From assembly GCA_020721965.1 (NCBI GenBank), contig DYLS01000017.1, positions 1 through 53,368 of the forward strand: a stretch of DNA of 53,368 nucleotides, given 5' to 3'. Positions 8,557-17,972 of this stretch are shown here, piece by piece. The position numbers and the translations under genes were made by a program. Numbering within the stretch: position 1 is the stretch's first letter; every line of letters begins with the position of its first letter. This stretch comes from Blastopirellula marina (GTDB lineage Bacteria; Planctomycetota; Planctomycetia; Pirellulales; Thermoguttaceae). The notes beneath the pieces were generated by a model. It ran no database searches and was not told where the DNA came from. It saw only the letters and a list, made by a program, of their open reading frames with translations.

Positions 8557-8938
8557 GGGCATGGGCCGCCCTGGGAGCGAAGGCGAGTGCGACCATCGTG
8601 ATGCGGGCACTTTGTCCGAGCCGTTCGCGCCGCCATTTTCTGGGGTGGAAAGTAGCCATTGGGGGACAGCGGGATCCGAATGACCGCGGGAAGTGCTGCT
8701 TGCGACTGGTGGAAAATGACCGGGGGGGAGTGTTGCTTGCGAGTGGTGAAAGCGGCCCTTAGAATCTATGAGATTTGCATGAAGGCTGCGTGACGATGCA
8801 GGTACAGGGTCGGGCATTCCGCGGCTTCCTCCTCTCCGAAACGAGTTCGCGTCCAGGGAAAAGCCGACCGGGGACTTGGCGGCGGGTGATCCTTGCGCGT
8901 CTTCGATGGAAGCCCTGCCGAGCAAAGCGAGAAACGGT
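8557..8938 (+). other. Region upstream of pyrB without a recognisable gene
   Basis: About 380 bases between repeat family A copy 1 and pyrB. It contains a direct near-repeat: 'GACTGGTGGAAAATGACCGG' at 8704-8723 resembles 'GCGAGTGGTGAAAGCGGCCC' at 8739-8758. No promoter or RNA element could be identified. Confidence 0.35.
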
Positions 8939-9898
8939 ATGGACGATAGGTTGGCACAGTTGCGGGACCTCTCTGCACGATGGCACCGAAAATGCTTGTT
9001 GGGCCTCGAAGAATTAACCGCCGAAGAAATAGGTGTGTTGTTGGATACGGCCGACCTGTTTCGCCAAGCTTTTGACGCGGGGGAACGAAAGTTTTCGTTG
9101 CTATCCGGGAAGACGTGCGTCAACCTCTTTTTCGAGAATTCCACGCGCACGCGCACAAGCTTTTCCTTGGCTGCCCGTCGCCTGGGGGCGGATGTGGTGG
9201 ATTTCTCCGCTTCCACCAGCAGTCTTTCCAAAGGCGAAACGGTGATTGACACAGCTAAAAATTTGGAATCCATGGGCATTGACGCAGTCGTGGTCCGGCA
9301 CCAAACGCCAGGTACCCCTCACCTGCTGGCCCAAAACCTTCGCTGTTCGGTGCTGAATGCGGGCGATGGCCCGCACGAGCACCCCACCCAAGGGCTGCTG
9401 GATATCCTCACGATCCGGCGTCGCCTGGGGCGCATCGCTGGCTTGACGGTGGCCTTGGTGGGCGACATTGCCCACAGTCGCACCGCTCGCTCGAACATCT
9501 GGGGCTTGAAGAAGTTGGGGGCGCATGTGATTGTTTGCGGGCCGTCGACCTTGGTCTCTCCCCTTTGGCAGGAGTTGGGGGTGGAATACTCGTACAGCTT
9601 GGACGCCATCCTTCCCCGGGTGGATGTGCTGAACCTCCTGCGCATCCAGTTCGAGCGTCAGGCCAGCCGACCGTTCCCTTCGGTGGCCGAGTATGTCAGC
9701 CTCTATGCCATGGATGCGAATCGGCTAAAGCGAACGAAAGAGGGGATCCTCGTGTTAGCGCCAGGTCCCATCAATCGCGGTGTGGAAGTGACAGCGGATG
9801 TTGCGGACGGTTCTCATTCGGCGATCTTGGATCAGGTTACCAATGGTGTGGCGGTCCGCATGGCAGCCCTGTGGTTAGTGATTGGCAATGCCGCGTGA
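8939..9898 (+). CDS. pyrB: Aspartate carbamoyltransferase catalytic subunit
   Basis: Condenses carbamoyl phosphate with aspartate, the committed step of pyrimidine synthesis. The 319-residue protein carries the carbamoyl-phosphate loop [11 protein letters not shown] (64-74), STSSLSKGE (92-100) and HEHPTQG (146-152). Length fits the family (about 305-320). The ATG at 8939 is preferred; the frame stays open to 8876, but the extra 21 residues are unlike the family. pyrC follows after 52 bases on the same strand, suggesting an operon. No pyrI regulatory subunit is seen. Confidence 0.96.
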   Translation: MDDRLAQLRDLSARWHRKCLLGLEELTAEEIGVLLDTADLFRQAFDAGERKFSLLSGKTCVNLFFENSTRTRTSFSLAARRLGADVVDFSASTSSLSKGETVIDTAKNLESMGIDAVVVRHQTPGTPHLLAQNLRCSVLNAGDGPHEHPTQGLLDILTIRRRLGRIAGLTVALVGDIAHSRTARSNIWGLKKLGAHVIVCGPSTLVSPLWQELGVEYSYSLDAILPRVDVLNLLRIQFERQASRPFPSVAEYVSLYAMDANRLKRTKEGILVLAPGPINRGVEVTADVADGSHSAILDQVTNGVAVRMAALWLVIGNAA

Positions 9899-9950
9899 TG
9901 GGCAAGAGGACAGGGTTGAGCCGGTTGTGGCTTTGGACGGGTGAATACCT

Positions 9951-11243
9951 ATGAACGGCAAACGCATACGGATCAGTGGAGGGCGGATCATCGATCCCTC
10001 CCAGGGGATGGATCGGATCGGAGCTTTGCTCATCCAGGATGGCCGCGTCCTCGGCTTCGACCTCCCGACGAGCGAGGGAGAAACGGTTCTCGACGCAGCG
10101 GGCTGTATTGTCGCACCCGGGCTGATCGATATGCATGTCCATTTGCGAGAGCCGGGGCGCGAAGAGGACGAGACGATTGAAACCGGCACAGCGGCGGCGG
10201 TCGCCGGCGGATTCACTTCCGTCGCCTGTTGCCCCAACACCGAGCCTCCCTTGGACTCCCCGGCGGCTGTGGAATTCGTGCGTCAAAAGGCGGCCCGGGC
10301 ACGCCGGTGCAACGTTTACGTAATCGCTTGTGTAAGCCGCAATCGCGAGGGGAAGGAGCTGGCGGAGATCGGGCAGTTGGCGGCAGCCGGTGCCGTGGCC
10401 TTCAGCGATGATGGGGCACCGGTGGAAAACTCGGAGCTGATGCGGCGCGCCTTTGAATACTGCTTGATGTTTGACAGGCCTGTTTTGAATCACTGCGAAA
10501 TCCCAGAGCTGGCGCGGCGCGGTGTGATGCATGAAGGGAAAGTTTCGCTGATCCTTGGGCTGAGCGGCATCCCGGCGGCCGCAGAATCGGTGATGGTCAG
10601 TCGCGACATCGCCCTGGCCGAGGCGACGGGCGGCAAGCTCCATGTCATGCATGTCTCCACGGTGGGTAGCGTCGAGGCGATTCGGCGGGCGAAGGCACGT
10701 GGCGTCCGTGTGACCGCGGAGGTCACGCCGCACCACTTCACCCTGACCGACGAGGCCTTACGCAGCTTCGACTCGAATTTCAAAATGAATCCGCCGCTAC
10801 GCTCGGAGGATCACGTCCGCGAGTGCATCGACGGGCTGCGGGACGGGACGATCGACGTGATCGCTACGGATCACGCGCCCCACAGCAAAGAGAAGAAAAT
10901 GCAGGAGTTGGATCGGGCACCCTTTGGCGTGGTGGGCCTGGAGACGGCGCTGGGGCTGATCGTGACCCATCTGATCCGACCAGGAATCTTGACTTGGAAT
11001 CAGGCCATCCAAAAGATGACGATCAATCCGGCCAAAATTCTCGGGATTCCCAAGGGCACATTGGCCGTGGGAGCCGATGCCGATGTTACGGTGATCGATC
11101 CCGAGGTCGAGTGGACCGTGGACCCTGGGCGCTTTTACTCCAAATCTAGCAACACGCCGTTTGGCGGCTGGACTCTCCGAGGGCGTGCTCGGACCGTATT
11201 GGTGACTGGCCGTGTGGTGTATCCGTTCCAAACCGAGTGCTAG
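9951..11243 (+). CDS. pyrC: Dihydroorotase
   Basis: Cyclises carbamoyl-aspartate to dihydroorotate, the step after PyrB. The 430-residue class I dihydroorotase has the metal motif DMHVHLREPG (60-69) and a later DHAPH (D307-H311), typical of the long amidohydrolase form. It follows pyrB by 52 bases. The stop codon TAG (11241-11243) lies inside the left terminus of a family B repeat (CTAGAGCAC), so the 3' end of the gene was shaped by, or shares sequence with, the repeat. Confidence 0.96.
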   Translation: MNGKRIRISGGRIIDPSQGMDRIGALLIQDGRVLGFDLPTSEGETVLDAAGCIVAPGLIDMHVHLREPGREEDETIETGTAAAVAGGFTSVACCPNTEPPLDSPAAVEFVRQKAARARRCNVYVIACVSRNREGKELAEIGQLAAAGAVAFSDDGAPVENSELMRRAFEYCLMFDRPVLNHCEIPELARRGVMHEGKVSLILGLSGIPAAAESVMVSRDIALAEATGGKLHVMHVSTVGSVEAIRRAKARGVRVTAEVTPHHFTLTDEALRSFDSNFKMNPPLRSEDHVRECIDGLRDGTIDVIATDHAPHSKEKKMQELDRAPFGVVGLETALGLIVTHLIRPGILTWNQAIQKMTINPAKILGIPKGTLAVGADADVTVIDPEVEWTVDPGRFYSKSSNTPFGGWTLRGRARTVLVTGRVVYPFQTEC

Positions 11244-11346
11244 AGCACAACGTCAGCCGGACTGCATGATTGGCGCAGCGTGGATTGCGGGGCGTCATGC
11301 CCCATGACCACCAAATGGCGAGCCAAGCAAACAACTTGGCACTGTA
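11240..11346 (-). repeat. Dispersed repeat family B, copy 1 (inverted)
   Basis: A diverged copy running from CTAGAGCAC to GGCACTGTA, in reverse orientation to the family consensus (core CCCATGACCACCAAATGGCG, then GAGCCAAGCAAACAAC). It abuts pyrC and overlaps its stop codon. The remaining 140 bases to the next gene hold nothing recognised. Confidence 0.75.
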
Positions 11347-11487
11347 AAACGGGCACAAGCATCCTCTACGTGTCACCGGGAAATCGGCAATTGGGCGAGG
11401 AGAGTAGGGATCGCCGCGTCGGGAACACCTGTTCACCCTCCCGGCTTCTGGCAAGCGGGCTGAACTTCGTCGCAACAAATAGCGGCC

Positions 11488-12378
11488 GTGATTACTTTGC
11501 TCATTGACGGCTACAATCTTCTCAACGCCTCTGGGGTGGAGGCCGCGCCCGGGCCGCGGGCGATGCCGGAACTGGATCGCGCCAGATACGGATTGCTCGA
11601 CTTTCTCGTTACGGCGTTGACTCCCGAGGAGGTTTCCCGCACGATGATCGTTTTCGACGCGAGCGGGAATTGCCGGAGGGGCCAAAATGAAGAGCGCTAT
11701 CGTGGGCTGATCGTGCGATTTGCCCAGCAGTATCCCGATGCGGATACGCTCCTGGAACAATTGATTGCCCAGCATACCTCTCCCAAGCAGTTGACCGTCG
11801 TCTCCAGCGATCATCGGGTGCAGCGTGCAGCCCACCACCGCCGGGCGAAATTCATTGACAGCGAAAAATGGTATGCTCAGCTTTGCCGTCGGCTCCGTGC
11901 CGCGAGACAGGCCGCAAAACAGGAGGGAACGGATGTTGCCCGCGAGGGAGAGGATACCCTGAATGCCGCCGAAGTGAGCGACTGGCTGCGTGCGTTCGGC
12001 TTGTCTCCCCAGGATGCGGCGTCGCCGCTTTCCTCGGCTGCCGGGGCCACGAGCGCGTCGAAATCGAACGAAGGCCATCGAAACGCGCCGCCGCGCGCAA
12101 AAGACGAAACGGCGTTGGAAGCGGCATCGGAGGAATCATCACGGTCGGAGTTGGCCGCACCTCAGACGGCATCGAAGCAAGAGGGTTTGGCGGGAACAGG
12201 GCAATTGGAGGATGCCCCGCCCTTGACCTGCCCGGCACCGCGTGGGGCCATGCTGGAGGACTTGGGGCTTTCAAAAGAAGACCTGGAAAAACCGATCGAT
12301 GCCTGGGATGGCGATGTTGCGGCGGACGATAGAGATTCACGCGGCCCACGCAAAAGGCCGCGTCGTCCGCGCCGTTGA
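11488..12378 (+). CDS. NYN-domain (YacP/Rae1-like) RNase-type protein
   Basis: Residues 1-135 form a PIN-like NYN domain: MITLLIDGYNLL at the start (acidic D7), 'MIVFDASGN' in the middle and 'VVSSDHRVQRAA' near residue 115, the acidic positions of DUF901/YacP nucleases such as Bacillus Rae1. The second half (about 140-296) is low-complexity, Ala/Glu/Ser-rich and probably disordered, ending in a basic RGPRKRPRRPRR tail that could bind RNA. The start is GTG at 11488, directly at the conserved N-terminus. Its neighbours are nucleotide synthesis genes; a role in RNA turnover is inferred from the family only. Confidence 0.82.
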   Translation: MITLLIDGYNLLNASGVEAAPGPRAMPELDRARYGLLDFLVTALTPEEVSRTMIVFDASGNCRRGQNEERYRGLIVRFAQQYPDADTLLEQLIAQHTSPKQLTVVSSDHRVQRAAHHRRAKFIDSEKWYAQLCRRLRAARQAAKQEGTDVAREGEDTLNAAEVSDWLRAFGLSPQDAASPLSSAAGATSASKSNEGHRNAPPRAKDETALEAASEESSRSELAAPQTASKQEGLAGTGQLEDAPPLTCPAPRGAMLEDLGLSKEDLEKPIDAWDGDVAADDRDSRGPRKRPRRPRR

Positions 12379-12420
12379 ACTCACAATCCGTGCGTTCCAG
12401 GTTGCCATCGGCCCCGCTTT

Positions 12421-13710
12421 TCATCGGCCGGTCATGCGTGCGATGGCCTTGTCCGCAATGTCCTTGCGACACCAGGCGCCCTCCCATCGGATGCATTTGA
12501 CGGCAGCATAGGCCTGGAGCTTGGCCTTGGCTACGTTTTCGCCTAAGGCGGTGACACCCAGGACGCGGCCGCCCGCGGTGACGATTCGTCCGTCCTGCAC
12601 TTGCGTCCCGGCATGAAAGACCTTGACGTCGGGCAATTGCGCGGCCTCTTCAAGACCGCGAATGACGTGCCCCTTGCGGTAGCTGCCCGGATATCCCTCA
12701 CTCGCCATAACCACGCACACTGCCGGTCGAGTATCCCACGTCAGCGGTTCGATGCGATCCAACCGGCGATCCACGGCAGCGTTCAGGATTTCCAGAAGAT
12801 CGGACTTCAGCCGCATCAAGAGTGGCTGGCACTCGGGATCGCCAAACCGTGCGTTATACTCGAGGACCTTCGGCCCCAGCGGCGTGATCATCAGTCCGGC
12901 ATAGAGCACCCCAAGGAAGGGACGCCCTGCCCGGTTCATGGCGTGGACGGTCGGAACCAGGATCTTGGCCTCGACCCAATGCAGTAGATCATCGGTGACG
13001 ACAGGTGCCGGGCTGTAAGCGCCCATGCCGCCGGTGTTGGGGCCCGTGTCGCCGTCGTAAGCGGGTTTGTGGTCTTGAGCGGGTTGCAGCGTCACGATGT
13101 TTCGCCCATCCGTGATGGCGAGGACGCTGGCCTCTTCCCCTTGGAGGCGTTCTTCGATTACGAGGCGGTTTCCTGCATCTCCAAACGACTTCTGTTCCGC
13201 AATGGTCCGAACCGCGGCGATGGCCTCCTCGCAATTTTCACAAACGATGACGCCTTTACCCGCGGCTAAACCATCCGCCTTGACGACGGCAGGACCATCT
13301 TCACGCGCGTTCAAAAACCGGATTGCCGACGCGGCATCGGAGAAGACGTTGTAGCCCGCCGTGGGCACCTTGGCATCTCGCAACAAAGTCTTGCAGAATA
13401 CTTTACTGGCCTCCAATTCTGCGGCAGTCTTGGTGGGTCCGAAGATGCGCAGTCCCTCTGCGCGGAAGGCGTCGACAATTCCTTTTGCCAGTGGAGTCTC
13501 AGGCCCGACTACGGTCAGTCCCACAGCATTTTGCTTGGCGAAGCGGATCAAGCCCTGAAAATCATCTTCGGTCGAAGGGATATTCTCGGCGTCGGTGGCG
13601 GTTCCGGCGTTGCCCGGCGCCACAAAAACGCGATCGGCAGACGGGCTGCGTCCCAATTTCCACGCCAAGGCGTGCTCGCGACCCCCGCTACCGATTACCA
13701 AAACGTTCAT
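12421..13710 (-). CDS. purD: Phosphoribosylamine-glycine ligase
   Basis: Second step of purine synthesis: ATP-dependent joining of phosphoribosylamine and glycine. The 429-residue protein has the N-terminal GSGGREHALAWKL (8-20), the ATP-grasp core with GPAVVKADGLAAGKGV, DTGPNTGGMGAYSPAP and EYNARFGDPECQ, all family hallmarks; length is standard. It is convergent with the NYN gene, separated by 42 bases. Three 24-bp tandem repeats lie directly upstream of its start. Confidence 0.97.
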   Translation of the reverse strand: MNVLVIGSGGREHALAWKLGRSPSADRVFVAPGNAGTATDAENIPSTEDDFQGLIRFAKQNAVGLTVVGPETPLAKGIVDAFRAEGLRIFGPTKTAAELEASKVFCKTLLRDAKVPTAGYNVFSDAASAIRFLNAREDGPAVVKADGLAAGKGVIVCENCEEAIAAVRTIAEQKSFGDAGNRLVIEERLQGEEASVLAITDGRNIVTLQPAQDHKPAYDGDTGPNTGGMGAYSPAPVVTDDLLHWVEAKILVPTVHAMNRAGRPFLGVLYAGLMITPLGPKVLEYNARFGDPECQPLLMRLKSDLLEILNAAVDRRLDRIEPLTWDTRPAVCVVMASEGYPGSYRKGHVIRGLEEAAQLPDVKVFHAGTQVQDGRIVTAGGRVLGVTALGENVAKAKLQAYAAVKCIRWEGAWCRKDIADKAIARMTGR

Positions 13711-13723
13711 GGCGATACCTCAC

Positions 13724-13795
13724 GACCCCGATGAGCGTCCAAAGTGTGACTCCGACGAGCTTCCCAATCGCGACCCCGATGGGTGTCCAAAGCCT
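13724..13795. repeat. 24-bp tandem repeat, three units, upstream of purD
   Basis: Units start at 13724, 13748 and 13772; first and third share GACCCCGATG-G-GTCCAAAG, the second is diverged. They begin 14 bases upstream of the purD start codon and so lie in its leader or promoter region. The next 220 bases (13796-14014) hold nothing recognised. Confidence 0.75.
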
Positions 13796-14014
13796 TGATT
13801 TTATGAGGAACGGGCAGGGGTGAGAAGGTTCGCGGGCGGAAAATGGATAGCCGCATAGTAGGAAATCTGGCTCAACAAGGTACGACTTGGGCGGATCGGG
13901 AGGCTGGCATCGTCGTTTCGCTTTCGGCTCTAGCATCTCGCAAGCAAGACGGCGCGATCACCCGGACGAAGATGTCTCGGACGAAGCGTTTCGTATCCGC
14001 CGCGTGCGCGGGAC

Positions 14015-14965
14015 TTACAAACAGAGCAGCACCATGCAGACGACGGGCAAATGAATGACGGTGGTACGGAGCAACACTCGGGCTCTGGTTTCGTCGGGAC
14101 GCAGCGCGAAATAGACGGTGACCAAAAGGCTGGCGACAGTCGAGACGAGCATGACGGCAGCGGCCCAATGCGGCATCGTCATCGTCCAGGGCCAAAGGAA
14201 ACTCACAGCCAGAAGGGCAATGGCGCCGCCCCAGGCCATGACGAGTGTCGAGCGACCGCTCGGATCGGCGACCGGCGCCACGCGGACATTGCCCTCCGCG
14301 AATTGGTCGCGGTAAAGCCAGGCAATGGCCATCGCATGGGGGAATTGCCAAAAAAAGAGGAAGGCGAAAAAGAACCAAGCATTGGGGTTGCTCAGTCCGC
14401 CCGCGGCTTCCGCGCCCAAGAGAATAGGCGCCGCGCCGGAGAGGGCGCCGATGGGGGTTTGCCACACTGAAACCGGTTTCAGCGAAGTATATACGCCGGC
14501 GTACAGAAACCAGCTAAACGCTGTTATGCCCAATAGTCGGGCGGTACCGAACGCAGCGAGATAGGTCAGCCCCAGCGCTGTCGCTGCCGCCGCCAAAATG
14601 ACCGCTGTTCGCGGCCGGATTCTGCCAGCGGGGATGGGCCGGTTGGCCGTCCGTGGCATCCGGGCGTCACACAGCCATTCCAACCACTGATTGAATATCA
14701 CTCCCCCTACGATGATCCAGAATGCGCCGATCAGGGAGTGGGATACTAGCCACGGGTCGGTGTCCGGTCCTGCCACTAACCGAGCGGAGACGCACATGGT
14801 GAACAGGACCATTGTTACGATACGACCTCGGAGCAGCGAGGACAGGTCGGCCCAGGTTAAGGACCATCGCCGGGGAATGGATCCCGATGCGGGAACCGCC
14901 GTCGGCTCGCCCACGTGCGAAGCCCGCGTGGAAATCGTCGTTGAATTCGGAGTGGCTGTTTGCAA
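14015..14965 (-). CDS. ctaB: Protoheme IX farnesyltransferase (heme O synthase)
   Basis: Attaches a farnesyl group to heme B to give heme O, precursor of heme A. The 316-residue UbiA-family membrane protein has the first substrate motif NQWLEWLCDARMPRTANRP (about residues 92-110) and the second YRDQFAEGNVRVAPV, with about eight hydrophobic segments. It lies 220 bases downstream of ctaA on the same strand. The N-terminal 30 residues are Ser/Thr-rich and variable. No cytochrome oxidase subunit is in the window. Confidence 0.93.
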   Translation of the reverse strand: MQTATPNSTTISTRASHVGEPTAVPASGSIPRRWSLTWADLSSLLRGRIVTMVLFTMCVSARLVAGPDTDPWLVSHSLIGAFWIIVGGVIFNQWLEWLCDARMPRTANRPIPAGRIRPRTAVILAAAATALGLTYLAAFGTARLLGITAFSWFLYAGVYTSLKPVSVWQTPIGALSGAAPILLGAEAAGGLSNPNAWFFFAFLFFWQFPHAMAIAWLYRDQFAEGNVRVAPVADPSGRSTLVMAWGGAIALLAVSFLWPWTMTMPHWAAAVMLVSTVASLLVTVYFALRPDETRARVLLRTTVIHLPVVCMVLLCL

Positions 14966-15185
14966 TGCAATACTCGCGAGGCAAGTGGATGGCCCGTCAC
15001 CAAGGAACTCGAAACGACAGGCCAGTTTGGCATTTCACGTTAAGGCCGGTTAGGTGTTTCACGTCACAAAGGGAGTAAAAACCTAGACCTTTATCAATTG
15101 CTACCAGGTTTTTGCTCAGAGACAAGCCCTCCTTGTGGCGGATAGCCTCACTTCTCCGGATTTCGCGTATTATCGCTTGGCGCGT

Positions 15186-16316
15186 TCAGCCAGAATGCAA
15201 TTCCGAACGGGGCCTTTGAATTAGGGAATGCGACCGGCCCTCTGCGCCAGCCGGTCGTAGTGCCCAGTGCGCATAGACTACTGCGAAGGCCAGGAGCAAA
15301 GAGCCGGTGGCGGTATGGGCCGTGGTAACCACCGCCTGCAATAGACCGCCGTGCACGATGGTATACGGTATGACTGCGACCCAATCTTGAAACCAGCGCG
15401 GGAAATTGTAATTCACGACCCAGGTCGCAAGCCCGAGCGTGATCTGAACGGCCAGCACCCAACCGAAGGCTTGCAGCCAGCGGCGCGGAATCGTAGCCGA
15501 GGGGAGGCTGCGGATTCGCCAGTAAGAGATGCCCCAGAGGATCGGTAGCAATCCCGCAAAGGACAAATGGAGGATCGTCCACCAGAACGACCAGCCGGGA
15601 GGCAAAGCAGGGGGCAAATGGCGTAGTTGGGCGCCGAGCACGATTTGACCATACGTGACGAGCGGCAAGGCCAGGCTGACCGCCGCTGGGATATTTTGCT
15701 GACCGACCCTTGGAATCGAAAGAGACGCCGTCGGCTCGCTTGTGGGACGTGACGCATGATTGGGACGGGACGCATGATATCGCCAGCGCGGCGAGGTGAG
15801 GACCGTGAGGCTCACCGTCAAGGCGAAAAAAAGCGGGGCGACGCAGCCGTGGACGTTGGCCAGTAGAATCTCCTGCCCCACCACACGCAATCCGCCAAGC
15901 ACCCCTTGCAGGCTGACGGCGATGAGATCCACCATGCCCAACCGCTTCAACACGGCGCGGCGATCGTGAACCCACAGGCTCCAGAGAAGAGCGATGGTCA
16001 AGAGACCGGCCGTTGCACCGATCAATCGATGGCTATGCTCCAGAAACACGTCCCAAGTCTTCAGCCAGCTCTCGATGGGATACAGAAAGAGGTTGTAGCC
16101 GTATGTATTGGGCCAATCGGGGACTGCCATCCCCGCGTTGTAGGTGGTGACCAAACCTCCCATCCAGATGAGCGGGAAAACCGTGGCCATCAGCGCCCAA
16201 GCCAGTCGGTGCGGCAACTGCGGCGACTGGGGATTGCAGGCGGATGGCGCAGTGGCCGCGGATGGCTCCCCTGTTCGCTTCAGCGAGCTGTTACTGTCGG
16301 AATGCGTTGTGTTCAC
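15186..16316 (-). CDS. ctaA: Heme A synthase (COX15/CtaA family)
   Basis: Oxidises heme O to heme A in the membrane. The 376-residue protein has about eight hydrophobic segments and the paired heme-ligand His motifs: LEHSHRLIGA, ANVHGC, ILHLSFAG and TAHTATGSLLLAF. 'MGGLVTTYNAGMAVPDWPNTYG' after the first helix is typical of the family. Together with ctaB downstream it shows that the organism makes a heme-A-containing oxidase. The first 35 residues are Ser/Pro-rich and not conserved, so the true start could be further inside. Confidence 0.92.
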   Translation of the reverse strand: MNTTHSDSNSSLKRTGEPSAATAPSACNPQSPQLPHRLAWALMATVFPLIWMGGLVTTYNAGMAVPDWPNTYGYNLFLYPIESWLKTWDVFLEHSHRLIGATAGLLTIALLWSLWVHDRRAVLKRLGMVDLIAVSLQGVLGGLRVVGQEILLANVHGCVAPLFFALTVSLTVLTSPRWRYHASRPNHASRPTSEPTASLSIPRVGQQNIPAAVSLALPLVTYGQIVLGAQLRHLPPALPPGWSFWWTILHLSFAGLLPILWGISYWRIRSLPSATIPRRWLQAFGWVLAVQITLGLATWVVNYNFPRWFQDWVAVIPYTIVHGGLLQAVVTTAHTATGSLLLAFAVVYAHWALRPAGAEGRSHSLIQRPRSELHSG

Positions 16317-16322
16317 CGCTTG

Positions 16323-16397
16323 ACGCCTGAATACATAACGGAATGAGACGCATGAATACGTGACGGAACTACACGCCTGAATACATAACGGAATTGA
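16323..16397. repeat. 25-bp tandem repeat, three units
   Basis: Units at 16323, 16348 and 16373, each built on ACGCCTGAATACATAACGGA; the middle unit has a few substitutions. They fill the gap between the cytochrome c gene and the start of ctaA. Confidence 0.85.
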
Positions 16398-16425
16398 AGA
16401 TGGCCGGCCGCTTGGGCAGACTCGC

Positions 16426-17715
16426 TTATTCGCGGGCCATCCCTGATTCCGAAGAAAGCTTATTGCCGGTGCGATCAGCTACCTTTCTCCCCGTTTCTGT
16501 ACCTCGGTGCGACAGAGATAACACGTAAGAGGTCAGATCCCATATCTCTTGGGATTGAAATACTCCCGGCGTGCCCGGTGCTGGGCCCGCCGCCGGCATG
16601 GGAGTGCCCGGTATGCCAAGGTAAATGCGGAGATAAATGTCCTCGGGTTGTCCGCCGCCATGAAAGAGGCCATCTTCGAAGTTGCGCGGTCTGAGGGGTT
16701 GCAAGGGGAGCGAGAACCAACGGGCCAGTTGGTGCGTTTGTTCCTCCGTAATCCCTTTTTTCAGCTTGTTCCAGTCATCGTAGAGTTCGCTCTCCGAACC
16801 ATCGCCACGCCCCTCGGGACCGTGGCATTTCGTGCACTGAGCCCGGGTTTCTTGGTAGAGAGTTTTCCCCCTCTCAATGGCCGCGGCCAGCTCTTCCGGC
16901 GACAATCTGGGACGCTGCGGGACGACCACGTATTTTTCTGGTTCTTCCTCCGCCAGCCGCCACATGGCGTCCACGGGTCGCACGCCTTCGTCGAGCACGA
17001 ATTGCTTTCGTAGCGGGAGGGGTTCGTTTTCGTCCACAACCGCCCGCAACAAAAACAACTCCGTCTCTCCGCGGATACTCAGATAACGGACGTATTCGAC
17101 CAATGCAGCAAGGTCCTCTTGGCTGAGGGGCGAGAAGGACGGCATGCCGGTTCCTGGCAGACCTCGATTCAGCGTCCGCAGCAGATCGGACCGCAATGGC
17201 TTGGCGCCACCAGCCACCGACGTGTACTTGAAAACCCCGTTGCGGAAGTCACGCGGATAGGGATTCAGCATCTCCGCGATTGGCCCGGCTCCGTCCCCGG
17301 ATATCCCATGACACACCGCACAGTGTTTGCGATAGAGCCCGCGCTCGTTGCCCGTGAAATCCCTACCGATAGGGCCAGCGGCTTTCTTCAGGAGAGCCAG
17401 ATCGAGGTCCACGCCGCTTGGAACGTGGGGATCATCCGGCGTCCCGAACAACACGGTCAAGACCTCCTCGATGGCCTCGCGCTGGACTGGTTTTACGGTG
17501 GCCGGATCGCGACCTTCCAGGTTCAGCTTAAAATCCGGCGGCTTGTAGGAGGAGCAGCCACCCAAAATCAGCAGAATCACGGTTGCCCAGGCTACCATCG
17601 GGTGACTTGCGATTTGGAACGACGGCGGCCAGGCACGGCGGGTAGCACTGCCGTCCGCTTTTGGAGAGAGGCCATCGGCCGTGTCTTTGTGATTACTTAC
17701 TCGGTTGTGTTTCAT
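16426..17715 (-). CDS. Dihaem cytochrome c, predicted lipoprotein
   Basis: Two heme c motifs, HCAVCHG and QCTKCHG, each with a later Met-containing ligand region (GTGMPSF; GIPGTPMPA), indicate two class I cytochrome c domains joined by a linker of about 100 residues. A lipobox (VILLILGGC) about 50 residues from the start shows membrane anchoring outside the cytoplasm. ATG 17715 is chosen; the frame runs back to a GTG at 17769, and ATG 17598, just before the hydrophobic segment, would give a conventional lipoprotein leader. It precedes ctaA and ctaB on the same strand, so it probably carries electrons between the bc-type complex and a heme-A oxidase. Confidence 0.85.
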   Translation of the reverse strand: MKHNRVSNHKDTADGLSPKADGSATRRAWPPSFQIASHPMVAWATVILLILGGCSSYKPPDFKLNLEGRDPATVKPVQREAIEEVLTVLFGTPDDPHVPSGVDLDLALLKKAAGPIGRDFTGNERGLYRKHCAVCHGISGDGAGPIAEMLNPYPRDFRNGVFKYTSVAGGAKPLRSDLLRTLNRGLPGTGMPSFSPLSQEDLAALVEYVRYLSIRGETELFLLRAVVDENEPLPLRKQFVLDEGVRPVDAMWRLAEEEPEKYVVVPQRPRLSPEELAAAIERGKTLYQETRAQCTKCHGPEGRGDGSESELYDDWNKLKKGITEEQTHQLARWFSLPLQPLRPRNFEDGLFHGGGQPEDIYLRIYLGIPGTPMPAAGPAPGTPGVFQSQEIWDLTSYVLSLSHRGTETGRKVADRTGNKLSSESGMARE

Positions 17716-17972
17716 TGCGAACATTACGGGGATCGAATTGTTGCGAAGATCGGATAGGGGTGTGGACACTTGGTGTCGTGAAAGCGGTCGTGGCGACGCC
17801 GCGTGTGCACGCTACGTGTGCGTGCCACGTGGGCAATCGCTGTCCAAAGCGCCGCCGCGCCGCGGGACCGGTGGGGACTCAACGGAGCCAACGAGCTGGC
17901 GATCGGCATTGGCGAGGACTTTCCAGCCGGGACGCTCGCCCCACCCACGCGGTGGTTCTCCCTATTCCCTGC

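Noticed and set aside
8244-8762. ORF of 172 codons, and others over the family A repeats
   Set aside because: They are translations of the repeat; the same peptides recur at every copy in several frames.
13688-13936. Minus-strand ORF with an 8-residue repeat (LWTPIGVA-like)
   Set aside because: The periodicity comes from the 24-bp DNA tandem repeat; the ORF overlaps the purD start and has no ribosome binding site.
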